Notes: generated by a model from the letters alone, not told the origin. DNA of 54,018 nt from Dehalococcoidia bacterium (GCA_002728715.1 PBVQ01000001.1:158048-212065); one strand, 5' to 3'. Numbered from the stretch's first letter, positions 1 through 9,291 are shown. Made by a program: numbers and translations.

Positions 1-594
1 ATAGAAGAATCAAAGAGAATTCTGAAAAAGAAAGGAAGCTTCTTTATACATTTAGACTACAGAGAGATTCACTATGCAAAAGTATTATGTGATGAAATTT
101 TTGGTAGAGATTCATTTATTAATGAAATTATTTGGTCTTATGATTATGGAGCTAGAAGTAGAAAAAAATGGTCAACAAAACACGAAAATATTTTATGGTA
201 TGCAATTGATCCATCTAACTATACTTTTAGATATGAAGATATAGATAGAATACCTTATATGGCTCCAAATCTAGTAGGACCAGATAAAGCAAAAAAAGGT
301 AAAACACCCACTGATTCTTGGTGGCATACTATTGTTAGTACTAACGGTAAAGAAAAAACAGGATACCCAACTCAAAAGCCATTAGGAATTATAAATAGAA
401 TAATAAAAGTTCATTCTAATCCAGGCGACCTAGTATTAGATTTTTTTGCCGGTAGCGGTACTACAGGCATGTCAGCAATCACAAACGATAGAAACGCAAT
501 TTTGATAGATAATAACCCAGAATCAATAAAAGTTATGAAAAATAGATTTAAAAACTATGATTTCACAGTTGAAGATTCTGTAATTTCAAATTAA
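1..594 (+). CDS. DNA methyltransferase (N4/N6, beta-class-like), 5' partial
   Basis: The frame is open from base 1, so the gene starts left of the window; 197 residues remain. The SAM-binding motif I (DFFAGSGTTG) lies near the C-terminus and is preceded by the TQKP block seen in the N6_N4_Mtase family (PF01555). Having motif I after the target-recognition part is the beta-class order, so the catalytic DPPY-type motif should lie in the missing N-terminal part. The visible N-terminal stretch (LDYREIHYAKVL, then NEIIWSYDYG) is the usual region just after that motif. It probably methylates adenine or cytosine in a short site. Whether it is an orphan enzyme or part of a restriction system cannot be told, because no endonuclease lies downstream within 5 kb. 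The internal ATG at 259 would cut the fold and is not the start. Confidence 0.88.
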   Translation: MEESKRILKKKGSFFIHLDYREIHYAKVLCDEIFGRDSFINEIIWSYDYGARSRKKWSTKHENILWYAIDPSNYTFRYEDIDRIPYMAPNLVGPDKAKKGKTPTDSWWHTIVSTNGKEKTGYPTQKPLGIINRIIKVHSNPGDLVLDFFAGSGTTGMSAITNDRNAILIDNNPESIKVMKNRFKNYDFTVEDSVISN

Positions 595-700
595 AAAACT
601 AACAAATACTAACTAATTACCTTATAAAGCTACTAAATTTAATAAAAGTTCTACAAATTACTAAAATATATGGAACTTTAATTTGTTTTTAATGGATTAA

Positions 701-729
701 TTAGTTATTTTCCTTTACACTTTTATAAT
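701..729 (+). promoter_or_regulatory. Candidate promoter for the ABC importer operon
   Basis: A perfect TATAAT sits at 724-729 in the 205-base gap before the lipoprotein gene. The hexamer at -35 distance (TTAGTT at 701-706) is a poor match to TTGACA, so only the -10 box is convincing. It would give a leader of about 65 bases ending in the strong GAGGAG ribosome site at 789-794. Confidence 0.28.
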
Positions 730-799
730 CAAATTAGGATTGGAAGTATTCGTTGAGTTACTTACTTTGTGGATACCCGATCATTAACGAGGAGAAAAT

Positions 800-2728
800 A
801 TGAGATTTCTTAAGAATCGATTATTCTTAGCATTTTCTTTATTGGTAGCTATACCAGTAGCGATTGCTGCATGTAGTAGCGACCCTGAAATTGTTGAGAA
901 AATCGTAGAAGTTGAAAAGGTTGTTGAAGTTGAAAAAGAAGTTCAAGTAGAAGTAACTAAAGTTGTAGAAAAAGAAGTAGAAAAAGTTGTTGAAAAGAAA
1001 GTTGATGTTGTAGTAACAGCAACTCCTATCCCAACTGCTACTCCTATCCCTATAGCTCCACTTGAACCAGCACCACAGCCTAAAAATGCCGCCGGCACAC
1101 TAACTGCAGCAGTATTTAACGTTGCTCCGGGAGTAGGACTTCCTGCTAACCAAGCACCAGTTGAAGCTATGCAATATTGGGGTGTAGGTGAAGGTCTTTT
1201 TGCAATGGATGCCGGAGGTACAATCACAAATCGATTGGCTAGCGGATATACAATAGCTGAAGATCAAACTTATGTTGACATTGATATTAGAACAGGTGTT
1301 AAATTCCACGGTGATTTTGGTGAATTATCAGCAGAAGATATCGTATGGACACTTGATCAGTCCAATGCTACAACTAACCCAACAAGTATTCACGGTCAGG
1401 CTGGTGACTACGCTGCTTTATTCTCAAAGCATGAAGTCATTGACTCTGACACAGTTCGTTTAACATTTAGTGCATTCGATCCAAGATGGAATGGTCATTT
1501 CTTGAACGAACAGGCTCAAGGTACAGCTTTTGTGCCAAAAGCTGCTTGTGATGGTGATGCAACTATAGCTAACCTAAGTTGTCCTTTCCTACAGGAAAAC
1601 ATCGTTTCCACAGGTCCTTACTCAGTATCAGAGTGGAAACAGGATGACAAAGCTATTATTACAAAAAATAGTGAACACTGGAGAAAAGTTGGTAATGCAG
1701 ATACAATTACTTTCCTAGAAGTTCCTGAACCTGCAACTCGTGTTGCAATGTTGAGGACAGGTGAAGTAGACATTGCTGACTCTATACCTCTAAAAGACAT
1801 TAAGCCTCTTGCTGAAAGTGGATTCAAAGCTGAATCAATAACAAGAGCTGGTCGAGTTCACCAAATCATATTCTCTGGTAACTACTGGGAAGCAACTCAT
1901 CACCGAACAGGTGAAGACCTAAAAAGAACTGGATCAGGTTACTGTATCCACGATCTTCCTTGGGTTGGTTGTAACATAGAAGGTAAGCAACCAGGAGATA
2001 TGGAAGAAGCTCGTGATGTTAGATGGGCTCTAGCAAAAGCTATAGACCGAGAACTTCTAATCGATACTGTATTAGATGGTTTTGGTAACGTAGCTTCATT
2101 AGAGTACGTTGACACTACAGCAGAGTGGTTCAAAGACAAGTGGTTAATTCCATATGACCCAGCAGCTGCAGCAGAACAGATGGCAAAAACAGCTTGGCCT
2201 GAAGGTAAGTTTGTTATGAACATTTGGACTGGTGGAGAGCTTGGTGGTTCAGGTGGAACAAACGCTGAAATTAATGACGCTGTTGCAGGTATGTGGTTGG
2301 CTATTTGGCCAGACATGGACCTTCAGGTTATGAAGTCAGCTTACTCCGTCATAAGACCAGGTCTTGTTGGTCGAACTAACACAATTCCTTACGCAGGTGA
2401 CTGTGATGAAGGATCAACAACTATTCCATTCGATTGGCCACATGGTTCTACTGAAACCAGTATTACTCGTGGTGGATTCGGTTGTGGTATTGAAATTCCA
2501 AAGATAGCTGAAACTTTTGATAAAGTATCAGCAGAATCTGATGCTGCAAAACGATTCGAATACAACGAAGAAATGGTTGATTACTTGTACGATCAGATGA
2601 TTTTTGCTGGTACTGTACAGGTTCCAACATTGGTGGTTTACAACCCTAATTCAATCTCAGGTTGGTTAGGAACACCTTCAATGTTCGCAACAATGAATGA
2701 GTTTGAACACATCGAACTTGCTCGATAG
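800..2728 (+). CDS. ABC transporter substrate-binding lipoprotein (SBP_bac_5 family)
   Basis: This is the extracellular solute receptor of a peptide/nickel-type ABC importer. The 642-residue product starts with a positively charged, hydrophobic signal peptide and a lipobox (IAAC, lipidated Cys25). Residues 30-72 are a Val/Glu/Lys-rich low-complexity stretch, followed by a Thr/Pro linker at about 73-95 and then the SBP_bac_5 (DppA/OppA-like) domain. The Val-Glu-Lys linker is characteristic of Chloroflexota solute receptors and probably spaces the domain away from the membrane. The start is supported by a GAGGAG ribosome site at 789-794. It heads an operon with two permeases. The ligand cannot be read from sequence; family members bind oligopeptides, dipeptides, opines or sugars. 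Its base composition looks less A+T-rich than the glycan locus, in line with high expression. Confidence 0.93.
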   Translation: MRFLKNRLFLAFSLLVAIPVAIAACSSDPEIVEKIVEVEKVVEVEKEVQVEVTKVVEKEVEKVVEKKVDVVVTATPIPTATPIPIAPLEPAPQPKNAAGTLTAAVFNVAPGVGLPANQAPVEAMQYWGVGEGLFAMDAGGTITNRLASGYTIAEDQTYVDIDIRTGVKFHGDFGELSAEDIVWTLDQSNATTNPTSIHGQAGDYAALFSKHEVIDSDTVRLTFSAFDPRWNGHFLNEQAQGTAFVPKAACDGDATIANLSCPFLQENIVSTGPYSVSEWKQDDKAIITKNSEHWRKVGNADTITFLEVPEPATRVAMLRTGEVDIADSIPLKDIKPLAESGFKAESITRAGRVHQIIFSGNYWEATHHRTGEDLKRTGSGYCIHDLPWVGCNIEGKQPGDMEEARDVRWALAKAIDRELLIDTVLDGFGNVASLEYVDTTAEWFKDKWLIPYDPAAAAEQMAKTAWPEGKFVMNIWTGGELGGSGGTNAEINDAVAGMWLAIWPDMDLQVMKSAYSVIRPGLVGRTNTIPYAGDCDEGSTTIPFDWPHGSTETSITRGGFGCGIEIPKIAETFDKVSAESDAAKRFEYNEEMVDYLYDQMIFAGTVQVPTLVVYNPNSISGWLGTPSMFATMNEFEHIELAR

Positions 2729-2737
2729 AGAATAATT

Positions 2738-2771
2738 ATATTTGGGGAGAAATTAACTTCTCCCCAAATAT
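2738..2771 (+). promoter_or_regulatory. Intercistronic 14-bp stem-loop
   Basis: Bases 2738-2751 and 2758-2771 are perfect inverted complements around a 6-base loop (ATTAAC). The stem contains a GGGGAG core. It lies between the receptor stop and the first permease. It is followed by an A-rich stretch and not by a clear T-run. It may therefore be a partial terminator or an mRNA-stabilising hairpin that gives excess receptor over permease, as known for other binding-protein operons. No sequencing evidence is available here. Confidence 0.72.
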
Positions 2772-2824
2772 TAAAAATATAAATAAATTAGAATCAGAAT
2801 AAAAATTTTACAGGCAACAAAAAA

Positions 2825-3772
2825 TTGAGAAAATATCTTATACAAAGATTTTCATTTGGAATTTTATCACTAATAGCTGCGACACTAATTGTTTTTGTTT
2901 TATCAAGAGCAACTGGTGATCCATTACTACTTTATGCAAAACCTGGAGGCTACGGAATGTCACCAGAACAAATAGCAGCATTAACTGAAAAACTTGCATT
3001 AGACAAACCACTAATAGTTCAGTACCTTATATGGTTAGGTAGAACCGTTACTGGTGATTTAGGTAATACATTGCTTGCTGAACAGCCTGTACTAGATGTG
3101 ATAAAAATGAAGATAGGAGCGACCTTTCAATTAGGATTAGTTGCATGGGTTGTTGCCACAGCCGTAGGAATTCCCCTTGGAGTATTGTCTGCTGTAAAGA
3201 GAGGTAGTGCTTGGGATTATATTGGAAGAATATTTGCATTATTTGGTCAGGCCACTCCAGTATTTTTCATAGGAATACTTGGGATTTTATTTTTTGCCGT
3301 AAATCTTGGATGGCTTGATGCAGCAGGAAGGCCAACTCAAGAGCCATTTTTCCCAGCTCAGTTTAAATCATTAATAATGCCAACTGTGGCTTTAGCTTGG
3401 TTGCCAGCAGCGTCATATTTGAGAATAACTAGATCAGCAATGTTAGAAGTTTTAGATTCCGAATATATAAAATTAGCGAGAGCTAAAGGAGTTTCGCAAA
3501 GAGCTGTAATCTGGAGGCATGCGCTTAGAAATGCCTTGATCCCACCTATAACAGTTTCAGCGTTAATACTTGTTGGATTCTTAGAAGGTTCAGTGGTCGT
3601 AGAAGCTGTTTATGCATGGCCCGGAATAGGAAGAATGGCTGTAGAATCTATTCATAATAATGACTTCCCTTTACTAACTGGCATCATTCTTATGTTTGCA
3701 GTTCTTTATGTAGTAGGTAGCTTCCTTGCAGATATAGCATACACGATTGTTGATCCAAGGATAAGGTACTAA
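2825..3772 (+). CDS. ABC transporter permease (DppB/OppB-like)
   Basis: First membrane subunit of the importer. The 315-residue product has about six hydrophobic segments, beginning with the N-terminal helix of BPD_transp_1 permeases of the DppB class. A long first periplasmic loop contains the GDPLLLYAKPGG and LGLDKP-like (ALDKPLIVQY) stretches of this class. The EAA coupling loop (about residues 212-240, EYIKLARAKG then NALIPP) contacts the ATPase. The start is TTG at 2825 with a weak AGGC upstream; no in-frame ATG precedes the first helix. One base separates it from the second permease, so the two are surely cotranscribed. No ATP-binding subunit follows, so the ATPases must be encoded elsewhere or shared with other importers. 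Confidence 0.93.
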   Translation: MRKYLIQRFSFGILSLIAATLIVFVLSRATGDPLLLYAKPGGYGMSPEQIAALTEKLALDKPLIVQYLIWLGRTVTGDLGNTLLAEQPVLDVIKMKIGATFQLGLVAWVVATAVGIPLGVLSAVKRGSAWDYIGRIFALFGQATPVFFIGILGILFFAVNLGWLDAAGRPTQEPFFPAQFKSLIMPTVALAWLPAASYLRITRSAMLEVLDSEYIKLARAKGVSQRAVIWRHALRNALIPPITVSALILVGFLEGSVVVEAVYAWPGIGRMAVESIHNNDFPLLTGIILMFAVLYVVGSFLADIAYTIVDPRIRY

Positions 3773-3773
3773 T

Positions 3774-4697
3774 ATGAATTCGAATATTAATGTAACTAAT
3801 AGCCCTGCTCTAGTTGAAGTGAGCCTAAGAAGTAAAATTTTTTATGTCCTAAGAAGGTGGCCAGTTATACCGATATTGATAATAACAATAATGGTATTCA
3901 TTGCTGTTTTTGCACCAATAATTTCTCCTATGGGACCTAAGGAAATAAATCTTAGAGGACGTGCTGCCCCCCCTATATGGGAGAAAGAATGGTATGATGC
4001 AAATCCAAAAAATGAAAAAACATATTTATTAGGTGCAGATCATGTTGGTAGAGATGTACTTACTCGCATGTTCTATGGTGCAAGAATATCACTAGCTGTA
4101 GCCGTTATATCTCTTACAGCAGGGGTTGTAATTGGGTCAGCAATTGGACTAGTTTCAGGTTATTATGGTGGTTTTATTGATGAATTTTCTATGCGTGCAG
4201 TAGATGTATGGAATGCATTGCCATTCTTGTTAATTGCTATACTGGCAGCTGTAACTTTCGGACAAGAAGTTTGGATAGTAATGGTACTACTGGCTCTAGT
4301 TGCGTGGGCTGGAAATGTAAGAAATGTTAGAGCTGAGGTTCTTACTCTAAAAACTAGAGATTATGTAGCTCTTGCAAAAATTGCAGGTGCTTCTGATTTC
4401 AGGATACTTATGAGGCATATTTTCCCGGGGGTAGTCAATACAATAGTTGTCTTAGCTACACTAAGAGTTGGAGGTCTAATTCTTGCTGAAGCATCGCTCA
4501 GTTTTTTAGGCGCAGGAATTCCAGCTCAAACTCCTACATGGGGTAATATGATTTCTGAGGGAAGAGAATGGCTAAGTACTGCTTGGTGGATAGCCATGTT
4601 CCCTGGGATTGCTATACTGCTCGTAGTTATGAGTGTTAACTTTTTTGGCGACTGGTTGAGAGATAGATGGGATCCAAGATTAAGGCAATTGAGTTAA
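3774..4697 (+). CDS. ABC transporter permease (DppC/OppC-like)
   Basis: Second membrane subunit of the importer, 307 residues. It has the N-terminal cytoplasmic tail and first helix of the OppC_N domain, the short LLGADHVGRDVLTRM block that marks DppC/OppC proteins, and then the BPD_transp_1 domain with the EAA loop (DYVALAKIAGAS, about residues 196-220). The ATG lies one base after the stop of the DppB-like gene. The 3' end overlaps the convergent pterin dehydratase gene by four bases (TTAA shared stop). It pairs with the upstream permease to form the channel. The substrate class cannot be assigned. Confidence 0.93.
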   Translation: MNSNINVTNSPALVEVSLRSKIFYVLRRWPVIPILIITIMVFIAVFAPIISPMGPKEINLRGRAAPPIWEKEWYDANPKNEKTYLLGADHVGRDVLTRMFYGARISLAVAVISLTAGVVIGSAIGLVSGYYGGFIDEFSMRAVDVWNALPFLLIAILAAVTFGQEVWIVMVLLALVAWAGNVRNVRAEVLTLKTRDYVALAKIAGASDFRILMRHIFPGVVNTIVVLATLRVGGLILAEASLSFLGAGIPAQTPTWGNMISEGREWLSTAWWIAMFPGIAILLVVMSVNFFGDWLRDRWDPRLRQLS

Positions 4698-4987
4698 ATT
4701 TTTAATTTATCTACTTTTTCTGCCATAACAAAATCAGAATCCACTACACCACCTTCACTGTGACTCCACCAAGTAATATTCACACTACCCCATTCTAAAA
4801 CTATTCTAGGATGATGATCATGCTTTTCAGATAAATTTCCAACTTTATTAGTAAATTTCAAGGCTTGTTCAAAGTCCTCAAAATTAAACACTTTTTGTAA
4901 TTTATACATAGAATCTTCAAAAATTAATTGCCAACTTGGTAAAGCTGATAACTTAGAAACTATTTGTTTTTTTTCAAGTTTGCTCAT
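4694..4987 (-). CDS. phhB: Pterin-4a-carbinolamine dehydratase
   Basis: The 97-residue product matches the whole length of the PCD/DCoH family. It carries the active-site signature (EKHDHHP, then a tryptophan and a second histidine in ITWWSHSEGG, then Asp) that dehydrates 4a-hydroxytetrahydrobiopterin, recycling the cofactor of aromatic amino acid hydroxylases. No hydroxylase is next to it. In many bacteria this small protein stands alone and may serve other pterin or molybdopterin pathways. A GGAG site four bases upstream supports the ATG. It shares its stop with the permease gene on the other strand and lies just before tRNA-Leu, transcribed away from it. Confidence 0.9.
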   Translation of the reverse strand: MSKLEKKQIVSKLSALPSWQLIFEDSMYKLQKVFNFEDFEQALKFTNKVGNLSEKHDHHPRIVLEWGSVNITWWSHSEGGVVDSDFVMAEKVDKLKI

Positions 4988-5045
4988 AGTACTCCTTTTT
5001 CATCATATAAGTTTATAATAAATTTGTTAATATTGTTAATAGTAT

Positions 5046-5131
<86 letters not shown>

Positions 5132-5186
5132 TTTAAGGGATTATCCTTTTATAAAGATATAATAAAAATCAAACTAAGAAAAAATC

Positions 5187-5969
5187 ATGAGAGTAAACCT
5201 TAAGTCAAAAAATAGTAAAAGTTGGCATCATTTCCTAAGACAAAGAGATTTTTTACAGATAATAAGTAATCTAGACTATGGTAAAAATACCAAAGTTTTA
5301 GAAGTTGGAGCTGGGGATGGCTCTCAAACTATACTATTAAAAAAATATTTTTCTCATGTTGTTTCAATAGATATAGCTCCTGCGACTGATACTAAAGAAA
5401 TAATTATCGCTAATGTTTGTGACTTACCTTTCGATGATAAAGAGTTTGATATCGTTTTCAGTTCAAATGTCTTAGAACATGTAGATGATATTAATAAAGC
5501 ATTTTCAGAGATGAAAAGAGTGTTAAGAGATGATGGGAAAATGATTCATTCAATGCCAAGTCACATATGGAAAATATTACAACTATCATTTGGGTGGATA
5601 TATTCACTAAAAAAAATTACATATAAATTATTAAATATAAAATTATCAAGTAGAGCAAATCCTGATGATTTCGTTCATTTACATGGGAAAAAATCAAAAA
5701 ATAGATATTTTGTAAATAAGTTGCTAGGTTTAATAATTCCATCTATACATGGCACATCAGGTAATCATATAAGCGAATTTTTAAGATTTAGACCGGCCTA
5801 CTGGGAAAAAAAATTTAAGGAAAACAACCTTATTTACATAAAAAAACACAACCTTTTTTTACACACTCCTTATGAGTTTCTACCATTTAAATTTTTAAGT
5901 TTGCGAGATTTTTTAGGTAGGTATGGATTCGCATCAGTATATGCGTATGAATTAAGAAAATCTAGATAA
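5187..5969 (+). CDS. SAM-dependent methyltransferase (class I)
   Basis: The 260-residue product has the Rossmann-type SAM fold: motif I VLEVGAGDGS at 37-46, acidic end of strand 2 at VSIDI, motif II in FDIVFSSNVLEHV, and a Methyltransf_11-like core up to about residue 125. The C-terminal half is not recognised; it is rich in aromatic and basic residues. At the left end of the glycan locus it probably methylates a sugar or another locus product, but the substrate is not readable. The start is the first in-frame ATG; no good ribosome site is visible. Its 3' end overlaps the convergent aminotransferase by 18 bases. Confidence 0.8.
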   Translation: MRVNLKSKNSKSWHHFLRQRDFLQIISNLDYGKNTKVLEVGAGDGSQTILLKKYFSHVVSIDIAPATDTKEIIIANVCDLPFDDKEFDIVFSSNVLEHVDDINKAFSEMKRVLRDDGKMIHSMPSHIWKILQLSFGWIYSLKKITYKLLNIKLSSRANPDDFVHLHGKKSKNRYFVNKLLGLIIPSIHGTSGNHISEFLRFRPAYWEKKFKENNLIYIKKHNLFLHTPYEFLPFKFLSLRDFLGRYGFASVYAYELRKSR

Positions 5970-7052
5970 ACTTTCTACAACAAAATCAACTTCTGAATCT
6001 AATAACTCAGGATAGATAGGCAAAGATAACAATTCATTAGTTAGTTTCTCGGTTACTGGAAATTGACTTTTATCTACATTATATGATTCAAATATAGGCT
6101 CTGAATATAAAGGTTTTCTGTAATGAATCATGGTTTGAATACCTAAATCTGAGAGTTTATTTTGTATTTCATCTCTATTAATATTAGTGCATCTAATAGC
6201 ATATTTATGGTAAACATGAGTAATATTATTATTTTCTTTTGGAGCAATTATGTCACTCGAAATATGAGATTTATACTTTCGAGCTATACCAATCCTTTTA
6301 TTAGTCCATTCTGTCATTTTTTTTATCTTAAATTCAATTATTGCTGCCTGTAAAGATGACATCTGTGAATTATATCCTAGATTTACATAAATTCTATTTT
6401 CATCTCTACCGTGATATCTTAACCTAATTATTTCTTGTTTGACAAGATCAGAATTTGTAATTACTGCTCCCCCACTGCCATATGCACCAGCAATTTTCAT
6501 GGGATCAAAACTTAACGTGGCAGCATCAGAATTATCACCTAAAATATAATCACCATTCACAGCTCCTAGAGCTTGCGCCCCATCTTCAATCAATATGACA
6601 TCATTTTTCTTACACTCTTCATAAAGATATGATAAATCAACTAACTCTCCATACAAATGGACAAATACAACACACTTAATATCTTCTGTCCTAATTATTT
6701 TTATAATTTGGTCAATATCTGAATGATATTGAAATGTAGAATCAACAAAAACTGGTATTGCTCCAATTCTCTCTATTGGTGAAGCTGATGCAATAAAAGA
6801 TAATGACGGAACTATTACTTTATCTTTAGGCAATATACCGAGTGATAGAAGTGCAAAATAAAGGGCGTCTGTACCTGAGTTTACTGCAACAGAATGTTTT
6901 GATCTATGAATTTCTGATAACTTATTTTCTAAGCTATCAACTTCTTTTCCCTGCAAAACTCTACCATGAGAAAAAACATTGTCACAAATAGATAAAATTT
7001 CATCTTTATGTAATGCATATTGGCGATCTAATCGCATAAATGGAATTTTCAT
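5952..7052 (-). CDS. DegT/DnrJ/EryC1 family sugar aminotransferase
   Basis: PLP-dependent enzyme that transfers an amino group from glutamate to a keto sugar nucleotide. The 366-residue product has the family landmarks: SGTDAL at 59-64 (phosphate binding), EDGAQA with Asp157 (pyridine nitrogen), and the Schiff-base Lys186 in SFDPMK, followed by the glycine-rich YGSGGAV. The N-terminal MKIPFMRLDRQY resembles WbpE/FdtB-type enzymes. Together with a nucleotide-sugar 6-dehydrogenase (15412-16722) and the Gfo/Idh/MocA protein at 8131, it could form a WbpA-WbpB-WbpE-like route to a 2,3-diamino uronic acid. Alternatively it could aminate the product of the long dehydratase at 19218. Both are inference. 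It starts one base after the upstream epimerase gene ends. Confidence 0.9.
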   Translation of the reverse strand: MKIPFMRLDRQYALHKDEILSICDNVFSHGRVLQGKEVDSLENKLSEIHRSKHSVAVNSGTDALYFALLSLGILPKDKVIVPSLSFIASASPIERIGAIPVFVDSTFQYHSDIDQIIKIIRTEDIKCVVFVHLYGELVDLSYLYEECKKNDVILIEDGAQALGAVNGDYILGDNSDAATLSFDPMKIAGAYGSGGAVITNSDLVKQEIIRLRYHGRDENRIYVNLGYNSQMSSLQAAIIEFKIKKMTEWTNKRIGIARKYKSHISSDIIAPKENNNITHVYHKYAIRCTNINRDEIQNKLSDLGIQTMIHYRKPLYSEPIFESYNVDKSQFPVTEKLTNELLSLPIYPELLDSEVDFVVESLSRFS

Positions 7053-7053
7053 T

Positions 7054-8019
7054 TTAAATAGGATTGTTTTTCAGATGATCTATATATAACTTCATACCCT
7101 TATGAAGATCGTAATTTGGCATAAATCCAACTAATTTTTTTGCCTTAGATATATCAAGAGTACCTCTCTTGGGCATATAACTTGGAACCTCTCTATACTC
7201 GACTTTTACTCCATCTATATTATTACTTATTATGTCTATGGCTGAGGATAATGTTTCAGAATTACCCCTAGCTATATTAAATATTTCGCCAGAAATACCT
7301 TCTTCTGTAGAAACTCTATATATCCCTTGGGCTGTATCATCAACAAATGTAAAATCTAAAGACATACTTCCATCACCATCAACCAGTAATTTTTCACCTT
7401 TCAATGCCCGAGTAATAAATTTGTAAAGAACTCTCTGATTCCCATCATATGGGCCATAGACAGCCGTTGGCCTAACTACTCTTACATCTATACCATATCT
7501 TTTCATATATCCCATACTAATTATTTCACCAGCTAATTTGATGGAACCGTAAATTTCTTTAGGATCTTTATTGGAATTTTCCGAAACAGTATTTGAATGA
7601 AAATCACCATATACCATACTGGAGGAAGTGTACAAAAATTTACAATTGTGATCAAAATCCCTAATTATCTCTAAAATATTTATAATGCTAGAAAGAATTG
7701 AATCGTAAGCCTCTTCAGTTTGTTCTATTGCAATACTTGCCAGTGGGAGTGCTGCCATATGTACTATTACATCTGGCTTTACATTCAGAATTGACCTTCT
7801 TAAAAAATCTTTATTTAGAGTATCGCCTGTAATGATTGATACATTATTGATAACTTCTCTTAATCTGTTGAGTAAGTTTACAGGACGTGCTTCAGGGTCT
7901 GGTAATAGATATTGTTTGAAAGAATCAAATACCGTAACTTCATAACCTGCATCTAGAAATTCTCTCACCACTCTTGAACCAATAAAACCTGCACCGCCGG
8001 TAATAAAAACTTTTTTCAT
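7054..8019 (-). CDS. NAD-dependent nucleotide-sugar epimerase/dehydratase (extended SDR)
   Basis: The 321-residue product is an extended short-chain dehydrogenase acting on a nucleotide sugar. NAD binding is shown by TGGAGFIG at 7-14. The catalytic residues are Ser132-134 in YTSSSMVYG and Tyr157-x3-Lys161 in YGSIK. The VRPTAVYGPYD block and the following RxLxGE-like substrate region are typical of UDP-glucose 4-epimerase or dTDP/UDP-sugar epimerases. The exact sugar cannot be assigned. It is cotranscribed with the aminotransferase below it, and together they may make an amino sugar. Its upstream region faces the oxidoreductase gene at 8131. Confidence 0.88.
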   Translation of the reverse strand: MKKVFITGGAGFIGSRVVREFLDAGYEVTVFDSFKQYLLPDPEARPVNLLNRLREVINNVSIITGDTLNKDFLRRSILNVKPDVIVHMAALPLASIAIEQTEEAYDSILSSIINILEIIRDFDHNCKFLYTSSSMVYGDFHSNTVSENSNKDPKEIYGSIKLAGEIISMGYMKRYGIDVRVVRPTAVYGPYDGNQRVLYKFITRALKGEKLLVDGDGSMSLDFTFVDDTAQGIYRVSTEEGISGEIFNIARGNSETLSSAIDIISNNIDGVKVEYREVPSYMPKRGTLDISKAKKLVGFMPNYDLHKGMKLYIDHLKNNPI

Positions 8020-8070
8020 AGGAATTTAAATATAATTTTTATAGTTTTGTTTGTTTGTTACTATTATACT

Positions 8071-8099
8071 TTGAAATAATCTTACCAGAGTATTAATAT
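8071..8099 (+). promoter_or_regulatory. Candidate sigma70-type promoter for the oxidoreductase gene
   Basis: TTGAAA at 8071-8076 and TAATAT at 8094-8099 are separated by exactly 17 bases and lie 31 bases before the ATG at 8131. The match is 5/6 and 4/6 to consensus. In an A+T-rich gap this can arise by chance. Confidence 0.38.
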
Positions 8100-8130
8100 T
8101 CTTAAAAAAAGATAAAAGAATTGTTTAATT

Positions 8131-9291
8131 ATGAAAAATAAATACAAAGTTGCCGTTGTAGGTTGCGGTTCAATAGCTAATGCACACCTAGAGGGGTATA
8201 AAAAATTACCAAAAGTTGAAGTAAAAGCTGTAGTTGATACAAATATTGCAGCAAGAGAAATGTATATGAAAGAATATCAAATTCCAAATGGATATGAAAA
8301 TCTTGAAGCTATGTTAATTGAAATTAATCCTGATATTGTAAGCATATGTGTATGGCATAAATTACATGATGTTATGACTGAAAAAATAGCAAAATATCCC
8401 TCTGTAAAAGGCATAATATGTGAAAAACCAATGGCAATAGGTCTTGGAAAAGCAGAAGAAATGATAGAGGTATGTAATAAAAATAATGTGAAATTAATTA
8501 TCTCTCACCAAAGAAGGTTTACTCCCGGGTGGATGAAAGCAAAAGATATAATTCAATCAGGCTCAATAGGAGTTCCTACAAGAGGAGAAATAAGAGTGAA
8601 AGATGGGTTACTAAATTGGGGAACTCATTCAATCGATGGGGTGAGATATGTTTTAGGAGAGCCAGAGGCTAAATGGGTATTTGGCGCATTAGAAAGATCT
8701 ACAAATAAATTTGAAAGAAATACAGCAATTGAAGATTGTTGCATGGGTCTAGTTCAATTTGAAGATAACCTTCAATTTTTTATTCAATCGGATCTATTAG
8801 ATAATAACTGTGACGCAGGTAGATTTAATATTATTGGAACTAATGGAATGATATATGTAGAAGAAACAAAGGTAAAATTATTTAATGATCACTCTAATGG
8901 CTGGCAAAATATAAAGTTAAATCTAGACAAAGATGATAAAGCCATTGGAGGAAATACCAATGCTATGCAAGTAGATGAAATTATTGAATGGATAGAAAAA
9001 GACAAAGAAAGCAGATCATCTGCAAGAATTGCAATAAAAACACAAGAAATAATGATGGCAATATATGAATCGGCTAGAAAAAATATGGTTATCAAACTTC
9101 CATTGAAAGAAAAAAAATACCCATTAGACTTAATGATCGATGAAAAAAAACTTCATCTTTTTGATGAAAAAAAATATGATATAAGAGAATTCCTAAACAG
9201 AGATAATATAGATGAAAATAACTACTCAAAACTAAAACTACAAGGTCTTAGTCATAATGAAATAATGCAAAAATTAAATCTTCAAAAATAA
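8131..9291 (+). CDS. Gfo/Idh/MocA family oxidoreductase
   Basis: NAD(P)-dependent sugar dehydrogenase-like protein, 386 residues. The N-terminal Rossmann motif is VAVVGCGSIANAH (about 7-19). The family EKP signature is at 98-100 (CEKPMA), where the lysine takes part in catalysis. The C-terminal substrate domain follows. After about residue 340 there is an extra charged tail ending in LKLQGLSHNEIMQKLNLQK-type helix that is not part of the usual family length. In the context of a nucleotide-sugar dehydrogenase and a DegT aminotransferase, a WbpB-like 3-dehydrogenase role is possible, but other members act on inositol or free sugars. It is the only plus-strand gene between two minus-strand groups and stands alone. 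Confidence 0.88.
   Translation: MKNKYKVAVVGCGSIANAHLEGYKKLPKVEVKAVVDTNIAAREMYMKEYQIPNGYENLEAMLIEINPDIVSICVWHKLHDVMTEKIAKYPSVKGIICEKPMAIGLGKAEEMIEVCNKNNVKLIISHQRRFTPGWMKAKDIIQSGSIGVPTRGEIRVKDGLLNWGTHSIDGVRYVLGEPEAKWVFGALERSTNKFERNTAIEDCCMGLVQFEDNLQFFIQSDLLDNNCDAGRFNIIGTNGMIYVEETKVKLFNDHSNGWQNIKLNLDKDDKAIGGNTNAMQVDEIIEWIEKDKESRSSARIAIKTQEIMMAIYESARKNMVIKLPLKEKKYPLDLMIDEKKLHLFDEKKYDIREFLNRDNIDENNYSKLKLQGLSHNEIMQKLNLQK

Noticed and set aside
645-679. 7-bp inverted repeat (AAAGTTC/GAACTTT) after the methyltransferase as a terminator
   Set aside because: The loop of 21 bases and weak stem make it unconvincing in A+T-rich DNA, although a short T-run follows.
943-1309. Minus-strand open frames opposite the lipoprotein linker
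   Set aside because: They arise from the low-complexity Val/Glu/Lys codons and have no family features.
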